Shown here one piece after another: positions 1-5,737 of a stretch of 23,107 bases of DNA. The DNA comes from a virus. The position numbers and the translations under genes were made by a program. The stretch lies in IMG/VR virus record IMGVR_UViG_3300032799_000074, positions 1 to 23,107 of that record. The stretch is one strand, 5' to 3'. How positions within the stretch are numbered: the first letter of the stretch is position 1; every line of letters begins with the position of its first letter. The notes beneath the pieces are model-generated. The model searched no databases. It worked only from the letters and a program-made list of their open reading frames with translations, and was not told where the DNA came from.

Positions 1-55
1 CGGCATACGAGATATCGTCTCGTGACTGGAGTTCAGACGTGTGCTCTTCCGATCT
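1..55. other. Illumina P7/i7 adapter contamination
   Basis: Bases 1-13 are the 3' part of the P7 flow-cell sequence, 14-21 are an 8-base index (ATCGTCTC as written), and 22-55 are the read-2 primer ending in GCTCTTCCGATCT. This is library construct, not phage DNA. Biological sequence starts at 56, so the first gene is cut by an assembly or trimming artefact. Confidence 0.98.
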
Positions 56-179
56 CAACGAGTACCACCCGCCTCGGCGGATTTTTATGAACATGCTCCT
101 TCCCTTCCCGAATAAGTCGGAAACTGACCGGGAATCTCCGCCTAAACCGCCTGATCGCCCTGATGATTACGGTCTTCAT
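56..179 (-). CDS. Small basic protein, 3' end missing (41 codons visible)
   Basis: The reading frame starts MKTVIIRAIRRFRRRF and runs into the adapter, so the C-terminus is unknown. The ATG overlaps the stop of the preceding gene (ATGA), and a GGAGG box lies about 7 bases upstream, inside that gene's tail. The visible part is very rich in arginine. I do not recognise it. A second ATG at 94 in another frame (MFIKIRRGGWYSL) also has a good AAGGAG box, so the real last gene here could begin there, or both could be used. It is the last visible member of the leftward operon. Confidence 0.5.
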
Positions 180-355
180 GCCGCTTCCTCCTCAAAAATG
201 TAAATCTCGACGTTGCCGACAATTAAATGTTTTGTACCCACTTCTTCTTTCTTTTCATGTATGGTGGTGGCTGAACCTTTTGGAACATCGTGTATCCAGA
301 TCGTTAGATTCTTGTCCGCAGCTTCCCTCTGATAATTCAGACATAATTCCATCAT
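176..355 (-). CDS. Hypothetical protein, 59 aa
   Basis: The protein begins MMELCLNYQREAADKNLTIW and ends in an acidic IYIFEEEAA tail. The first ATG overlaps the previous stop, and an AGGAGG box is present just upstream within the end of that gene. There is no signal peptide or membrane segment, and I see no recognisable domain; the predicted character is a small soluble alpha/beta protein. Tight ATGA overlaps on both sides place it in one translationally coupled minus-strand operon. Function unknown. Confidence 0.7.
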   Translation of the reverse strand: MMELCLNYQREAADKNLTIWIHDVPKGSATTIHEKKEEVGTKHLIVGNVEIYIFEEEAA

Positions 356-501
356 TTGCCTCCTCTTTTAAGCATCTCCATCTGCTCGTCTGACGGCCAT
401 TCCTCAAACTCCCCCGGATCGCGCTTGCGCTTGAATGCCGCTACCAAATCTTCCAACAACGCACCGTCGGTGATTTCCTCAATGTCAACGGGGTCGGTCA
501 T
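352..501 (-). CDS. Hypothetical acidic protein, 49 aa
   Basis: Starts MTDPVDIEEITDG and continues into a charged segment (AFKRKRDPGEFEEWPSDEQ). The end KRGGK is encoded by the AGGAGG that serves as ribosome-binding site for the next gene. The start is the first ATG after the upstream membrane-peptide gene, 7 bases past its stop, preceded by a weak AGGTGACAC sequence. No known family is recognised. It is small and soluble, with no cysteine motifs. Its operon position and clean overlap support a real gene. Confidence 0.65.
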   Translation of the reverse strand: MTDPVDIEEITDGALLEDLVAAFKRKRDPGEFEEWPSDEQMEMLKRGGK

Positions 502-508
502 GTGTCAC

Positions 509-646
509 CTATTTAAGAACAAGGGTAATGATAATAGCCACAATAACAGATACCCACATCCCGGTTCCGGTGATACTCTTGCTAATGGCGCAACACCCTA
601 AGAATAGCCAAACACCGCATATCGCAATACCTGTTCCGATGCTCAT
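509..646 (-). CDS. Small membrane protein, 45 aa
   Basis: Translation starts at MSIGTGIAICGVW, one base after the stop of the upstream membrane-protein gene, with GGGAGG as ribosome-binding site inside that gene's last codons. Two hydrophobic segments (about residues 5-20 and 30-44) separated by SKSITGTG suggest a two-pass inner-membrane peptide. A longer reading of this frame from 787 exists but crosses the whole neighbouring gene and is not needed. Small membrane pairs like this in phages are often lysis or host-interaction accessories, but nothing here proves that. Confidence 0.65.
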   Translation of the reverse strand: MSIGTGIAICGVWLFLGCCAISKSITGTGMWVSVIVAIIITLVLK

Positions 647-647
647 C

Positions 648-851
648 TCACCCTCCCGCCACCCATCTGGCCACATCGTCCAACCGCAGAAGCAGATACA
701 TGGTCGCCAGAATGAAGCCGATGCCGACAAGGGACCATATCCAACGTCGAGACTTTCGGTGTTTCCGGCCATTCCTCTTTGCCTCATAATACTTTTCCAT
801 CGTTACCAGCGTTCCGTTTAGTGGCATGAGGATGGTTCCTTTGCTGTCCAT
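648..851 (-). CDS. Single-pass membrane protein, 67 aa
   Basis: Start chosen at MDSKGTILMPLNG, because AGGAGG lies six bases upstream; an in-frame GTG 18 bases earlier would place that box inside the coding sequence. A basic stretch (KRNGRKHRKSRR, residues 26-36) is followed by one transmembrane segment (about 38-56) and a short charged tail, so the positive-inside rule predicts a cytoplasmic N-terminus. The following gene encodes another membrane peptide, suggesting the two work together. I cannot assign a specific role; a holin or spanin part would be speculation. Confidence 0.75.
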   Translation of the reverse strand: MDSKGTILMPLNGTLVTMEKYYEAKRNGRKHRKSRRWIWSLVGIGFILATMYLLLRLDDVARWVAGG

Positions 852-861
852 GATGGGCCTC

Positions 862-1458
862 CTATTCACCCAAACTTGCCCGAAGTTGATTCACCCATTT
901 TGTCCGGGATTCCGAGCGTTCAATTTCTTTGGTGTTTTCTTCGATATAATATTTTATATTCCACTCAGCAGACGAAACCGCTGCAACATAAAAGGCCATC
1001 GGACTTTTTTCTTGATCTTTTGCAATTTCCCTTTCAGTATAAGAAAGGTTGTTCATGCTGATTTTGATTTGATCGAGCATAAAATCTTTCAGTCCTTGAT
1101 GATCCCCTGTGGGCGGTTTCCATGCTCTTACCAGTGATTGCATTTCTGTTAGGCGTTCGTTTTCCATTGTGGCCTTTGCCAACCATTCCATATGGTGTTT
1201 TGTGTTCTTCTCTTTTTCCGCAGTTCCAAAAGCGATTTTTTCATCATTGGTCATTGTGGATAAAATTTTGTGTTCCTTCTTTGCTTTCGCAAGAGCCTTG
1301 ATGTAATAATCGCTTGGTTTAAACGTCTCCGGTATAGGAGCGTCTTTGGGTTCATCCCGCATCATTACCAATGCTCCAAAAGCACGAGCGCAATGAAGGA
1401 CAAAAGAATTGAACGATTCCCCCTTTTCCATCAATTCTGCTGTGTATCCTGTTGGCAT
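862..1458 (-). CDS. Hypothetical phage protein, 198 aa
   Basis: This is the largest unknown of the left operon. It starts MPTGYTAELMEKGESFNSFV with a GGAGAGG box 5 bases upstream. The sequence is mainly helical and highly charged (runs such as AKAKKEHK and AEKEKNTKHH), with no signal peptide or membrane segment. The opening 35 residues (GESFNSFVLHCARAFGALVMMRDEP) look like the compact conserved part. I recall similar N-termini in unannotated phage proteins but no function. The stop TAG is part of the ribosome-binding region of the next gene, showing tight operon packing. Confidence 0.8.
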   Translation of the reverse strand: MPTGYTAELMEKGESFNSFVLHCARAFGALVMMRDEPKDAPIPETFKPSDYYIKALAKAKKEHKILSTMTNDEKIAFGTAEKEKNTKHHMEWLAKATMENERLTEMQSLVRAWKPPTGDHQGLKDFMLDQIKISMNNLSYTEREIAKDQEKSPMAFYVAAVSSAEWNIKYYIEENTKEIERSESRTKWVNQLRASLGE

Positions 1459-1466
1459 ATCCTCTC

Positions 1467-1568
1467 CTATTTCTTAACCTCTTTCAGCTTCCCGCCGCAA
1501 TCGCAGGTGTCCTTTGTTGCCCACCCGTAGTATTTCGCTCCACATTTGGTACATTTAAATTTCGGCAT
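1467..1568 (-). CDS. Tiny zinc-ribbon protein, 33 aa
   Basis: The whole protein is MPKFKCTKCGAKYYGWATKD followed by TCDCGGKLKEVKK. Two cysteine pairs (CTKC at 6-9 and CDC at 22-24) in this spacing are the knuckles of a rubredoxin/zinc-ribbon fold. AAAGGAAAG precedes the ATG, and the stop TAG supplies the start of the ribosome-binding site of the 198-aa gene. Such mini ribbons are common in phage accessory operons; DNA, RNA or protein binding are all possible. Short, but the motif and signals support it. Confidence 0.75.
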   Translation of the reverse strand: MPKFKCTKCGAKYYGWATKDTCDCGGKLKEVKK

Positions 1569-1891
1569 CTTCTTTCCTTTCCGAGCCGGAGCCGCCATTC
1601 ATCCGGCCCGGTTGACGATCCGTTACGATTGATGGGGTTGTCCGGACCGGGTTTGAACCGATGTGGCCGTTCGCTTCCTGCGGTACTATCCGGAATTCTC
1701 GCAAGACCGTATGTTCTGGCTGCTCTCCCTAATCCACGCCGCCGCGACAACCTTTTCCAAAGAACCATTAAATGATGCCGTTTCCTCCTTTCCGAAATGT
1801 TGTGAAAAGAGTGTTGCCGCCCCCGCCCTTTCGGGTTACACGATGCGCCGGTGGTTTTCTGAGGTCTGCGGCTGATGATCCTTAAAAGGTG
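1569..1891 (-). other. 323-bp GC-rich stretch with no confident gene
   Basis: On the minus strand it contains a GTGT..ACAC closed hairpin with a CCC-GAAA-GGG tip (about 1822-1850), an AAAGGAGG box near 1790 with no well-placed start, and complementary arms GGTTGTC (1746-1752) and GACAACC (1636-1642) near a tRNA T-loop-like TTCAAAC. The frame of the pentapeptide gene stays open past its TGA down to 1484, but its arginine-rich composition and full overlap with the zinc-ribbon gene argue against coding. It could be an untranslated structured leader or a decayed gene. Confidence 0.4.
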
Positions 1892-2743
1892 TCAGCGCGC
1901 CTTGCCTCTACCTGTCGGACGCTCAAGCTGGGGGGTACTGCGCCCCTCGACCGTTGCTGTCATCGCCTTCCGGCTCGGCTGGGCGGAGGGTATCAAACCG
2001 ATCTCCTTCAAATCTTTCTCGCCGACAACTTTGCAACGGTGAACTCGAAACTTACCGTCCGTCGCTATCGGGATTGCCGCTATGTCCTTCGCGGTAAATT
2101 CCACGATCAATATTCTGTATCCTTCTCGCCATTCCCTCATGCACCAATCGAGCGTTGAAATATTGATACCGGCAGCGCATTGTTTGGTATCATCTGTATT
2201 GGCATCCTCAACACTGGCAATTTTTCCTTTTTGGTATTTAATTCCGCCGTTATATGGTCCCTCCATATCGGCATTAACGAGTTTGTATGCTCTAATCTTC
2301 CTCGGCTGGTCCGAGAGAAACAAAAGTGGCGTGCAGAGATTTTTATTGATGCCGTTGGCCCCGCTCAGGTAGGCCCCGCTCAGGTAGGCCCCGCTCAGGT
2401 TGGCCCCGCTCAGGTCGGCCCCGCTCAGGTAGGCCCCGCTCAGGTTGGCCCCGCTCAGGTAGGCCCTGCTCAGGTCGGCCCTGCTCAGGTCGGCCTCGCT
2501 CAGGTCGGCCCCGCTCAGGTTGGCCTTGCTCAGGTCGGCCCTGCTCAGGTTGGCCCTGCTCAGGTCGGCCCTGCTCAGGCCGGCCTCGCTCAGGTAGGCC
2601 CCGCTCAGGTAGGCCCCGCTCAGGTTGGCCCCGCTCAGGTCGGCCCGGCTTTTCCAAGCCGCTTCGATGCATAATTTCAATGATTCCGTTTCCAGTGAGA
2701 AGATAACCGATCCGGTAAACCTATTTTTAATCTTGAATTTCAT
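1892..2743 (-). CDS. Pentapeptide-repeat protein with conserved C-terminal domain, 283 aa
   Basis: A 33-residue N-terminal cap (MKFKIKNRFTGSV...) leads into 19 perfect-register pentapeptides of the A(D/N/Y)LS(G/R) type (about 34-130), which should form a right-handed quadrilateral beta-helix. Residues 131-283 hold a separate globular part with LDWCMREWREGYRILIVEF, AIPIATDGKFRV and CKVVGEKDL. From memory this matches a domain (DUF7666-like) often found beside pentapeptide repeats in phage proteins. AGGAGG precedes the ATG. Some pentapeptide proteins mimic DNA and block gyrase; that is a family possibility, not shown here. It is first in the leftward operon, behind its own promoter. Confidence 0.92.
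   Translation of the reverse strand: MKFKIKNRFTGSVIFSLETESLKLCIEAAWKSRADLSGANLSGAYLSGAYLSEAGLSRADLSRANLSRADLSKANLSGADLSEADLSRADLSRAYLSGANLSGAYLSGADLSGANLSGAYLSGAYLSGANGINKNLCTPLLFLSDQPRKIRAYKLVNADMEGPYNGGIKYQKGKIASVEDANTDDTKQCAAGINISTLDWCMREWREGYRILIVEFTAKDIAAIPIATDGKFRVHRCKVVGEKDLKEIGLIPSAQPSRKAMTATVEGRSTPQLERPTGRGKAR
2354..2644 (-). repeat. 15-bp tandem repeat, about 19 units, in pentapeptide gene
   Basis: Near-identical 15-mers (plus-strand form CCCCGCTCAGGTAGG) run head to tail. Differences sit at one or two codon positions that swap D/N/Y and G/R/E/K. Nucleotide identity is higher than protein function would require, indicating recent expansion by slippage or unequal recombination. Copy number may be unreliable in short-read assembly. 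Confidence 0.95.
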
Positions 2744-2806
2744 AACGCCTCCTTCAGGATAAAAGAGCTCCCCTCTCGGAGGAGGGGGATTTCATATCGC
2801 GATTGC

Positions 2807-2835
2807 AGACTATCAAAGAATTTCCGTTTTGTCAA
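2807..2835 (-). promoter_or_regulatory. Predicted leftward sigma-70-type promoter
   Basis: On the minus strand a perfect TTGACA (2830-2835) is followed after 17 bases by TAGTCT (2807-2812), a weak -10. Transcription would begin near 2800, about 57 bases upstream of the pentapeptide gene. A GC-rich hairpin (CCCCTC/GAGGGG, about 2770-2788) lies in that leader. Only the -35 is strong, so an activator or different start is possible. Confidence 0.45.
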
Positions 2836-2851
2836 GGGGAATCTTTGACAA
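2829..2851. promoter_or_regulatory. Inverted repeat TTGTCAA-9-TTGACAA, likely operator
   Basis: Perfect 7-bp arms lie 9 bases apart (2829-2835 and 2845-2851). One arm contains the leftward -35 and the other a plus-strand TTGACA. Its place between divergent genes, next to a small HTH protein gene, suggests an operator for that protein. Confidence 0.45.
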
Positions 2852-2884
2852 TCTTTCAAGGGTAGAATGGTCTATTTTTTCCGC

Positions 2885-2913
2885 TTGACATTGATTCAAA
2901 AAGGGCGCAATAT
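2885..2913 (+). promoter_or_regulatory. Predicted promoter giving a leaderless regulator mRNA
   Basis: TTGACA (2885-2890), 17-base spacer, CAATAT (2908-2913). Transcription would start about 7 bases later, essentially at the ATG at 2921, and no Shine-Dalgarno sequence precedes that ATG. This resembles lambda cI transcribed from PRM, a known leaderless message. Confidence 0.45.
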
Positions 2914-2920
2914 ACCCACC

Positions 2921-3118
2921 ATGCTGAAAATACACATTGAAAAAATGGAACGGGAACGGGAACGGCTGGGGCTGTCTAAGGCTGAAATTGAACGACGCGC
3001 CAAACTAAAACCTTCAGCATATAGCAAGGTTGTGTCGCGGCGCGTTACATCACTCTCCACACTTAATCGGATTGCCGATGCCCTGTATCTGGACCCCAAG
3101 GATCTACTCACAAATTAA
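2921..3118 (+). CDS. Cro/CI-type helix-turn-helix regulator, 65 aa
   Basis: Starts MLKIHIEKMERERERLGLSK and has a classic HTH_3/XRE fold: helix 2-3 LSKAEIERRAKLKPSAYSKV (about 18-37), then TSLSTLNRIADALYLDPKDLL. The length equals a single HTH domain with no oligomerisation or cleavage domain, so it is Cro-like rather than CI-like. An in-frame ATG at 2867 preceded by AAGGG would add 18 residues unlike the family; I prefer 2921, which sits just after a promoter. It probably binds the TTGTCAA/TTGACAA repeat upstream and governs the early genes. Confidence 0.85.
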   Translation: MLKIHIEKMERERERLGLSKAEIERRAKLKPSAYSKVVSRRVTSLSTLNRIADALYLDPKDLLTN

Positions 3119-3158
3119 GAGGTTCCATGAAAAATCTCCATGCAATGAGGAGACGGAT

Positions 3159-3611
3159 TTGAATAAATTGCCGATACCAAAATCGTTCCTTTGCCTTGCC
3201 GCTAAAATGACTACGAAAGAACTCGCCTATAAGTATCATGTCTCGGATCGCACCATCGATAATTGGAAGCAAAAAAGCGGGATCGTTTTCCGCAAGGCAA
3301 ATGCGATTGATTATGATCGCATGGATGACCTTATCCGGGAATTCAAGACGACGCGGGAGATCATGGCCGCGATGGGCTGCGTAAAGTCCACAGTCAATCT
3401 TCGCAAGCAGAAACTCGGCTTGGGTCGCAAAGCAATGACTCACGGCTCGAAAATCCGATACGAACAGAGCGAGAAAATCATCCCACCCGCCGAGCGCCTT
3501 GAACAAGCAATCAAAATCAAACGCAAGAATCTCTGTTTCACATCGACGCAAATGGACTGGTGGCTCAAGGGTCCGGCGGGGGCGCAATTTATCGGGGGGA
3601 TAAATGGGTAA
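3159..3611 (+). CDS. Helix-turn-helix DNA-binding protein, 150 aa
   Basis: The protein has two HTH-like segments: MTTKELAYKYHVSDRTIDNW (about residues 17-36) and a second around REIMAAMGCVKSTVNLRKQ, an arrangement seen in resolvase-like or homeodomain-like phage regulators. The start is uncertain: TTG at 3159 has GAGGAG six bases upstream, which I favour; ATG at 3208 lacks a ribosome-binding site and would begin at the HTH; the long upstream extension overlaps the Cro-like gene and looks non-coding. It follows the small regulator and precedes an HNH gene, overlapping it by 8 bases. It may be a transcription factor or a replication accessory. Confidence 0.7.
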   Translation: MNKLPIPKSFLCLAAKMTTKELAYKYHVSDRTIDNWKQKSGIVFRKANAIDYDRMDDLIREFKTTREIMAAMGCVKSTVNLRKQKLGLGRKAMTHGSKIRYEQSEKIIPPAERLEQAIKIKRKNLCFTSTQMDWWLKGPAGAQFIGGING

Positions 3612-3906
3612 ACGTCTGCCCTCGACTCCTCGATCAAAGGTCCGGGCCGCGCTTCGGAAGTTGAGCCTGAGAAGCCGGGAACGTTCCGCCGCCCTTAAAC
3701 GCGATCATTACATCTGTCAAGTCTGCGGTGTCAAGCAATCAAAACGGAAAGGACACGAGGTCCAAGTGGAATGCCATCACCGTGACAAAGAAATACTATG
3801 GGACGTACTCATAGATACTGTGTATGAGATGCTTTTGGTGCATCCAGATTCATGGATAACCCTCTGTAAAGATTGTCACAAAAAGGAACATAATGAAAAA
3901 GGTTAA
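3604..3906 (+). CDS. HNH-family nuclease with altered C-terminus, 100 aa
   Basis: A basic N-terminus (LRKLSLRSRERSAALKRDHY) precedes a zinc-bound HNH fold: CQVC (38-41), ECHHR (57-60), and CKDCH (88-92). Conserved histidines fit the beta-beta-alpha metal site that cleaves DNA. GGGGGGATAA precedes the ATG. The first two thirds have the GC level of the neighbouring genes, while the last third looks AT-rich. The ending CHKKEHNEKG is mirrored by CHQRETDD at the end of the following endonuclease VII gene, suggesting that this tail was replaced when that gene inserted. A role in phage recombination, packaging or homing is possible. Confidence 0.8.
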   Translation: MGKRLPSTPRSKVRAALRKLSLRSRERSAALKRDHYICQVCGVKQSKRKGHEVQVECHHRDKEILWDVLIDTVYEMLLVHPDSWITLCKDCHKKEHNEKG

Positions 3907-4543
3907 AATTGTCTGCGCTTATTGTAATGCGATTGTTGATGTTTGGGATTACCGTAAAAAAACAGCCAAATATTGCTCGGCTTCATGTAGATACAAAGGA
4001 ATTTCCGCCACTAAACGAGCAAAATGGAAGGAGATTTTTGAATCCGACCAAAAAAAATGTTCCCTTTGTAAGGAAACGAAATCTTTTTCTGATTTTTATA
4101 AAAGTAAGCAAAAATGGGATGGTTATGACTCTTGGTGTAAAAAGTGTAAATTATTAGCAAACCGTAAATATGTAAAACATCCCGAAGTTGCCGCCAGAAA
4201 ACGCGCATTCCGCATAAAATATAATCTGAATACTAAGGAAAAACGTAAATTTGTCAGGATGAGACATTTATATGGTTTGTCTTTTGAAGAATATAACTCC
4301 CTTGTTGCCGGACAAGCGGGGAAATGTGGAATCTGTGGAGAATCTTTCGTATTTGATCGATTTTGTCACATAGATCATTGCCATGAAACAAATATTGTAC
4401 GTGGTCTATTATGCCATAAATGCAACGCCGGGTTGGGATTTTTCCGAGAATCAAAAGAGATACTCTTAAAGGCCATTTCTTATATCGAGAAATGCCACCA
4501 GCGCGAGACCGACGACATCATCATCAAGGAGACGGGGATATGA
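3893..4543 (+). CDS. Endonuclease VII-type recombination endonuclease, 216 aa
   Basis: Residues 125-185 match the Endonuclease_7 family (T4 gp49 type): LYGLSFEEYNSLVAGQAGKC, CGIC (145-148), DHCH (161-164) and CHKCNAGLG (174-182), the zinc and catalytic elements of its HNH-like core. T4 gp49 resolves Holliday junctions. The N-terminal 90 residues add two cysteine clusters (CAYC, C-SASC; CSLC, CKKC) resembling DNA-binding fingers of mobile HNH proteins. The gene is AT-rich until codon 200, then turns GC-rich for CHQRETDDIIIKETGI, which looks like the displaced tail of the upstream HNH gene fused in frame. It is probably a mobile free-standing endonuclease. Confidence 0.85.
   Translation: MKKVKIVCAYCNAIVDVWDYRKKTAKYCSASCRYKGISATKRAKWKEIFESDQKKCSLCKETKSFSDFYKSKQKWDGYDSWCKKCKLLANRKYVKHPEVAARKRAFRIKYNLNTKEKRKFVRMRHLYGLSFEEYNSLVAGQAGKCGICGESFVFDRFCHIDHCHETNIVRGLLCHKCNAGLGFFRESKEILLKAISYIEKCHQRETDDIIIKETGI
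4493..4543 (+). repeat. Displaced HNH gene tail fused to endonuclease VII gene
   Basis: The codons for C-H-Q-R-E (4493-4507) parallel C-H-K-K-E at 3874-3888 in the upstream HNH gene (TGC versus TGT, CAC in both, GAG versus GAA). From here to the stop the base composition returns to that of the older HNH part. Read as the original 3' end of the HNH gene left behind after insertion. Confidence 0.55.
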
Positions 4544-4785
4544 AAAACGCATGGACAGAGGAGGTTGACCGCCTCCGGGCGGAGAATAAGGAGTTTTTGG
4601 CGGTGTGTGAGACGGCGATTGGACAGATTGATCAAGCGCAAACGATTATGAGAGATAATGGATATGTGATTGATGATCTCTCTAACCGCTGGCAGAAATT
4701 AGCATTTACGCTTTACAATCTTCTTGTCGAAACAGCCACAGAAGCCGAAGCCGTCCGCGACCGGGTGAAGGGGGAGGGTGCATGA
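4540..4785 (+). CDS. Predicted coiled-coil protein, 81 aa
   Basis: Starts MKNAWTEEVDRLRAENKEFL at an ATG overlapping the previous stop, with AAGGAGACGGGGAT upstream. The sequence is one long amphipathic helix with heptad spacing (EEVDRLRAENKEFLAVCETA), a short break at DNGYVIDDLSN, then another helix with ETATEAEAVRDRV. It lacks cysteine motifs and membrane segments. Such small coiled coils occur widely in early phage operons and usually have no assigned role. It overlaps the methyltransferase start by ATGA, so the two are probably co-translated. Confidence 0.8.
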   Translation: MKNAWTEEVDRLRAENKEFLAVCETAIGQIDQAQTIMRDNGYVIDDLSNRWQKLAFTLYNLLVETATEAEAVRDRVKGEGA

Positions 4786-5183
4786 ACCGCGTTCTGTTTT
4801 CCAGCACCAATCATTGTTGGGAAACGCCGGATGATGTCTATTCCGCCCTTAATGATGAATTTCATTTTGATTTTGATCCTTGCCATAAAGATTCTGTTTG
4901 GGACGGTCTAAGTGTTGAGTGGGGAAAAAGTAACTTTGTTAATCCGCCTTATGGCCACGAGATTGGGAAGTGGTTGGCAAAAGGATTTATGGAAAGTCTT
5001 TTAGACGGCAAAACATGCGTCTTTCTAATTCCCGCTCGGACAGATACACGATGGTTTCACGACTACTGCATGAAATCAAACGAGATCCGTTTCATTAAGG
5101 GGCGACTAAAATTCAAGGGTGCTGTCAATCCGGCTCCATTTCCAAGCATGATCGTTATTTTCAAAACACAGGAGGCCCCATGA
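4782..5183 (+). CDS. dam: Phage DNA N6-adenine methyltransferase (Dam family), 133 aa
   Basis: Matches the phage-type DNA_Dam family: an N-terminal WETPDDVYSALNDEFHFDFD segment (13-32) followed by DPCHKDSV, the catalytic NPPYG (54-58) of amino-methyltransferases, and a C-terminal RFIKGRLKFKG with PFPSMIVIFK. It would transfer a methyl group from S-adenosylmethionine to adenine N6 in DNA. Full family length is about 130-170 aa, so it is probably complete though compact. GGAGGGTGC precedes the ATG. Phages use such enzymes to evade restriction or mark their own DNA; no cognate restriction enzyme is visible. Confidence 0.92.
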   Translation: MNRVLFSSTNHCWETPDDVYSALNDEFHFDFDPCHKDSVWDGLSVEWGKSNFVNPPYGHEIGKWLAKGFMESLLDGKTCVFLIPARTDTRWFHDYCMKSNEIRFIKGRLKFKGAVNPAPFPSMIVIFKTQEAP

Positions 5184-5407
5184 CCCGCAAATCCTTATTA
5201 ATAGCAGGCATAATTGCGATCCTCATCGTCTGGGCGATTTTATATTGGCACCTCTGCATCCCCGAGCCGGTTAGGACATATCAGGAGATCACGCCGAAGG
5301 AGAAGGCATATTTCAGCGAACGGTTCAAATATCACGGCATCGGTGGCTGTGAATGTGACGGTGATGTTTGTTGGTTTGTGAGAGATGGCAAGAGGATGAA
5401 ATTATGA
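5180..5407 (+). CDS. Small membrane-anchored protein, 75 aa
   Basis: A basic start (MTRKS) and one strong transmembrane helix (LLIAGIIAILIVWAILYWHL, about 6-25) precede a 50-residue soluble part with YQEITPKEKAYFSERFKYHG and a cysteine pair (CECDGDVC). The N-terminus is predicted inside, so the cysteine part would face the periplasm, where it could form a disulfide. CAGGAGGCCCC is an excellent ribosome-binding site. It overlaps genes on both sides by ATGA. I do not recognise a family. Confidence 0.8.
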   Translation: MTRKSLLIAGIIAILIVWAILYWHLCIPEPVRTYQEITPKEKAYFSERFKYHGIGGCECDGDVCWFVRDGKRMKL

Positions 5408-5730
5408 AGATTCCCCAAAAGTTAAAGGTTGGCGGACGTGATTATCGTATTTATTATCCTCATATATTTTCGGATAGTTCTCTTCCCCATTATGGACTGC
5501 ATGATTCTGGCGGACAGACGATAAAAATCTCACAGAAAGATGAATTTAATGTCAACAGGAACGACCAAAGCATTCTCCATACGTTCATCCATGAAACATT
5601 ACACGCTATCGACAATGTTTTTAATGGCGGAAGATTAACGGGGTGGGAAAAGGGGGAAGAAACAATAAATCAATTAGCAGAAGGTTTGATGCAGGTGATC
5701 CGGGACAATAAATTGGATTTCAAAGAGTGA
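5404..5730 (+). CDS. Small predicted zinc metallopeptidase-like protein, 108 aa
   Basis: The motif FIHETLHAID contains HExxH (residues 63-67), the zinc-binding and catalytic signature of zincins, placed in a predicted helix. Glutamates about 20 residues later (EKGEETINQLAEGL) are candidates for the third ligand of a gluzincin-like site. The N-terminal part (IPQKLKVGGRDYRIYY) is strand-rich, with a GLHDSGGQTIKIS segment as in small phage and ImmA/IrrE-related putative peptidases. The start overlaps the previous stop (ATGA). Substrate is unknown; cleavage of a host or phage regulator would be inference. Confidence 0.8.
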   Translation: MKIPQKLKVGGRDYRIYYPHIFSDSSLPHYGLHDSGGQTIKISQKDEFNVNRNDQSILHTFIHETLHAIDNVFNGGRLTGWEKGEETINQLAEGLMQVIRDNKLDFKE

Positions 5731-5737
5731 GGTTGGA

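Noticed and set aside
862-1458. Group I or II intron around the nuclease genes
   Set aside because: No interrupted gene with intron core elements was seen; the resident genes keep full reading frames, so these are free-standing insertions.
1633-1752. tRNA-like T-arm (ATCGG TTCAAAC CCGGT) with GGTTGTC/GACAACC acceptor-like arms and a CCA on the minus strand
   Set aside because: The span is 120 bases, too long for a tRNA, the D and anticodon arms do not form at the right places, and the T-stem and acceptor pairing conflict. Also too short for tmRNA.
1484-1768. 94-aa open frame on the minus strand
   Set aside because: Arginine/glycine-rich, no ribosome-binding site at proper distance, and it runs through the whole zinc-ribbon gene in another frame.
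2354-2644. Repeat array considered as CRISPR
   Set aside because: There are no spacers; repeats are contiguous 15-mers that encode pentapeptides.
2180-2674. Plus-strand and alternative minus-strand frames made of PAQVG or PERG-type repeats
   Set aside because: They are shadows of the 15-bp repeat, which stays open in several frames; the minus pentapeptide frame has the family pattern and start signals.
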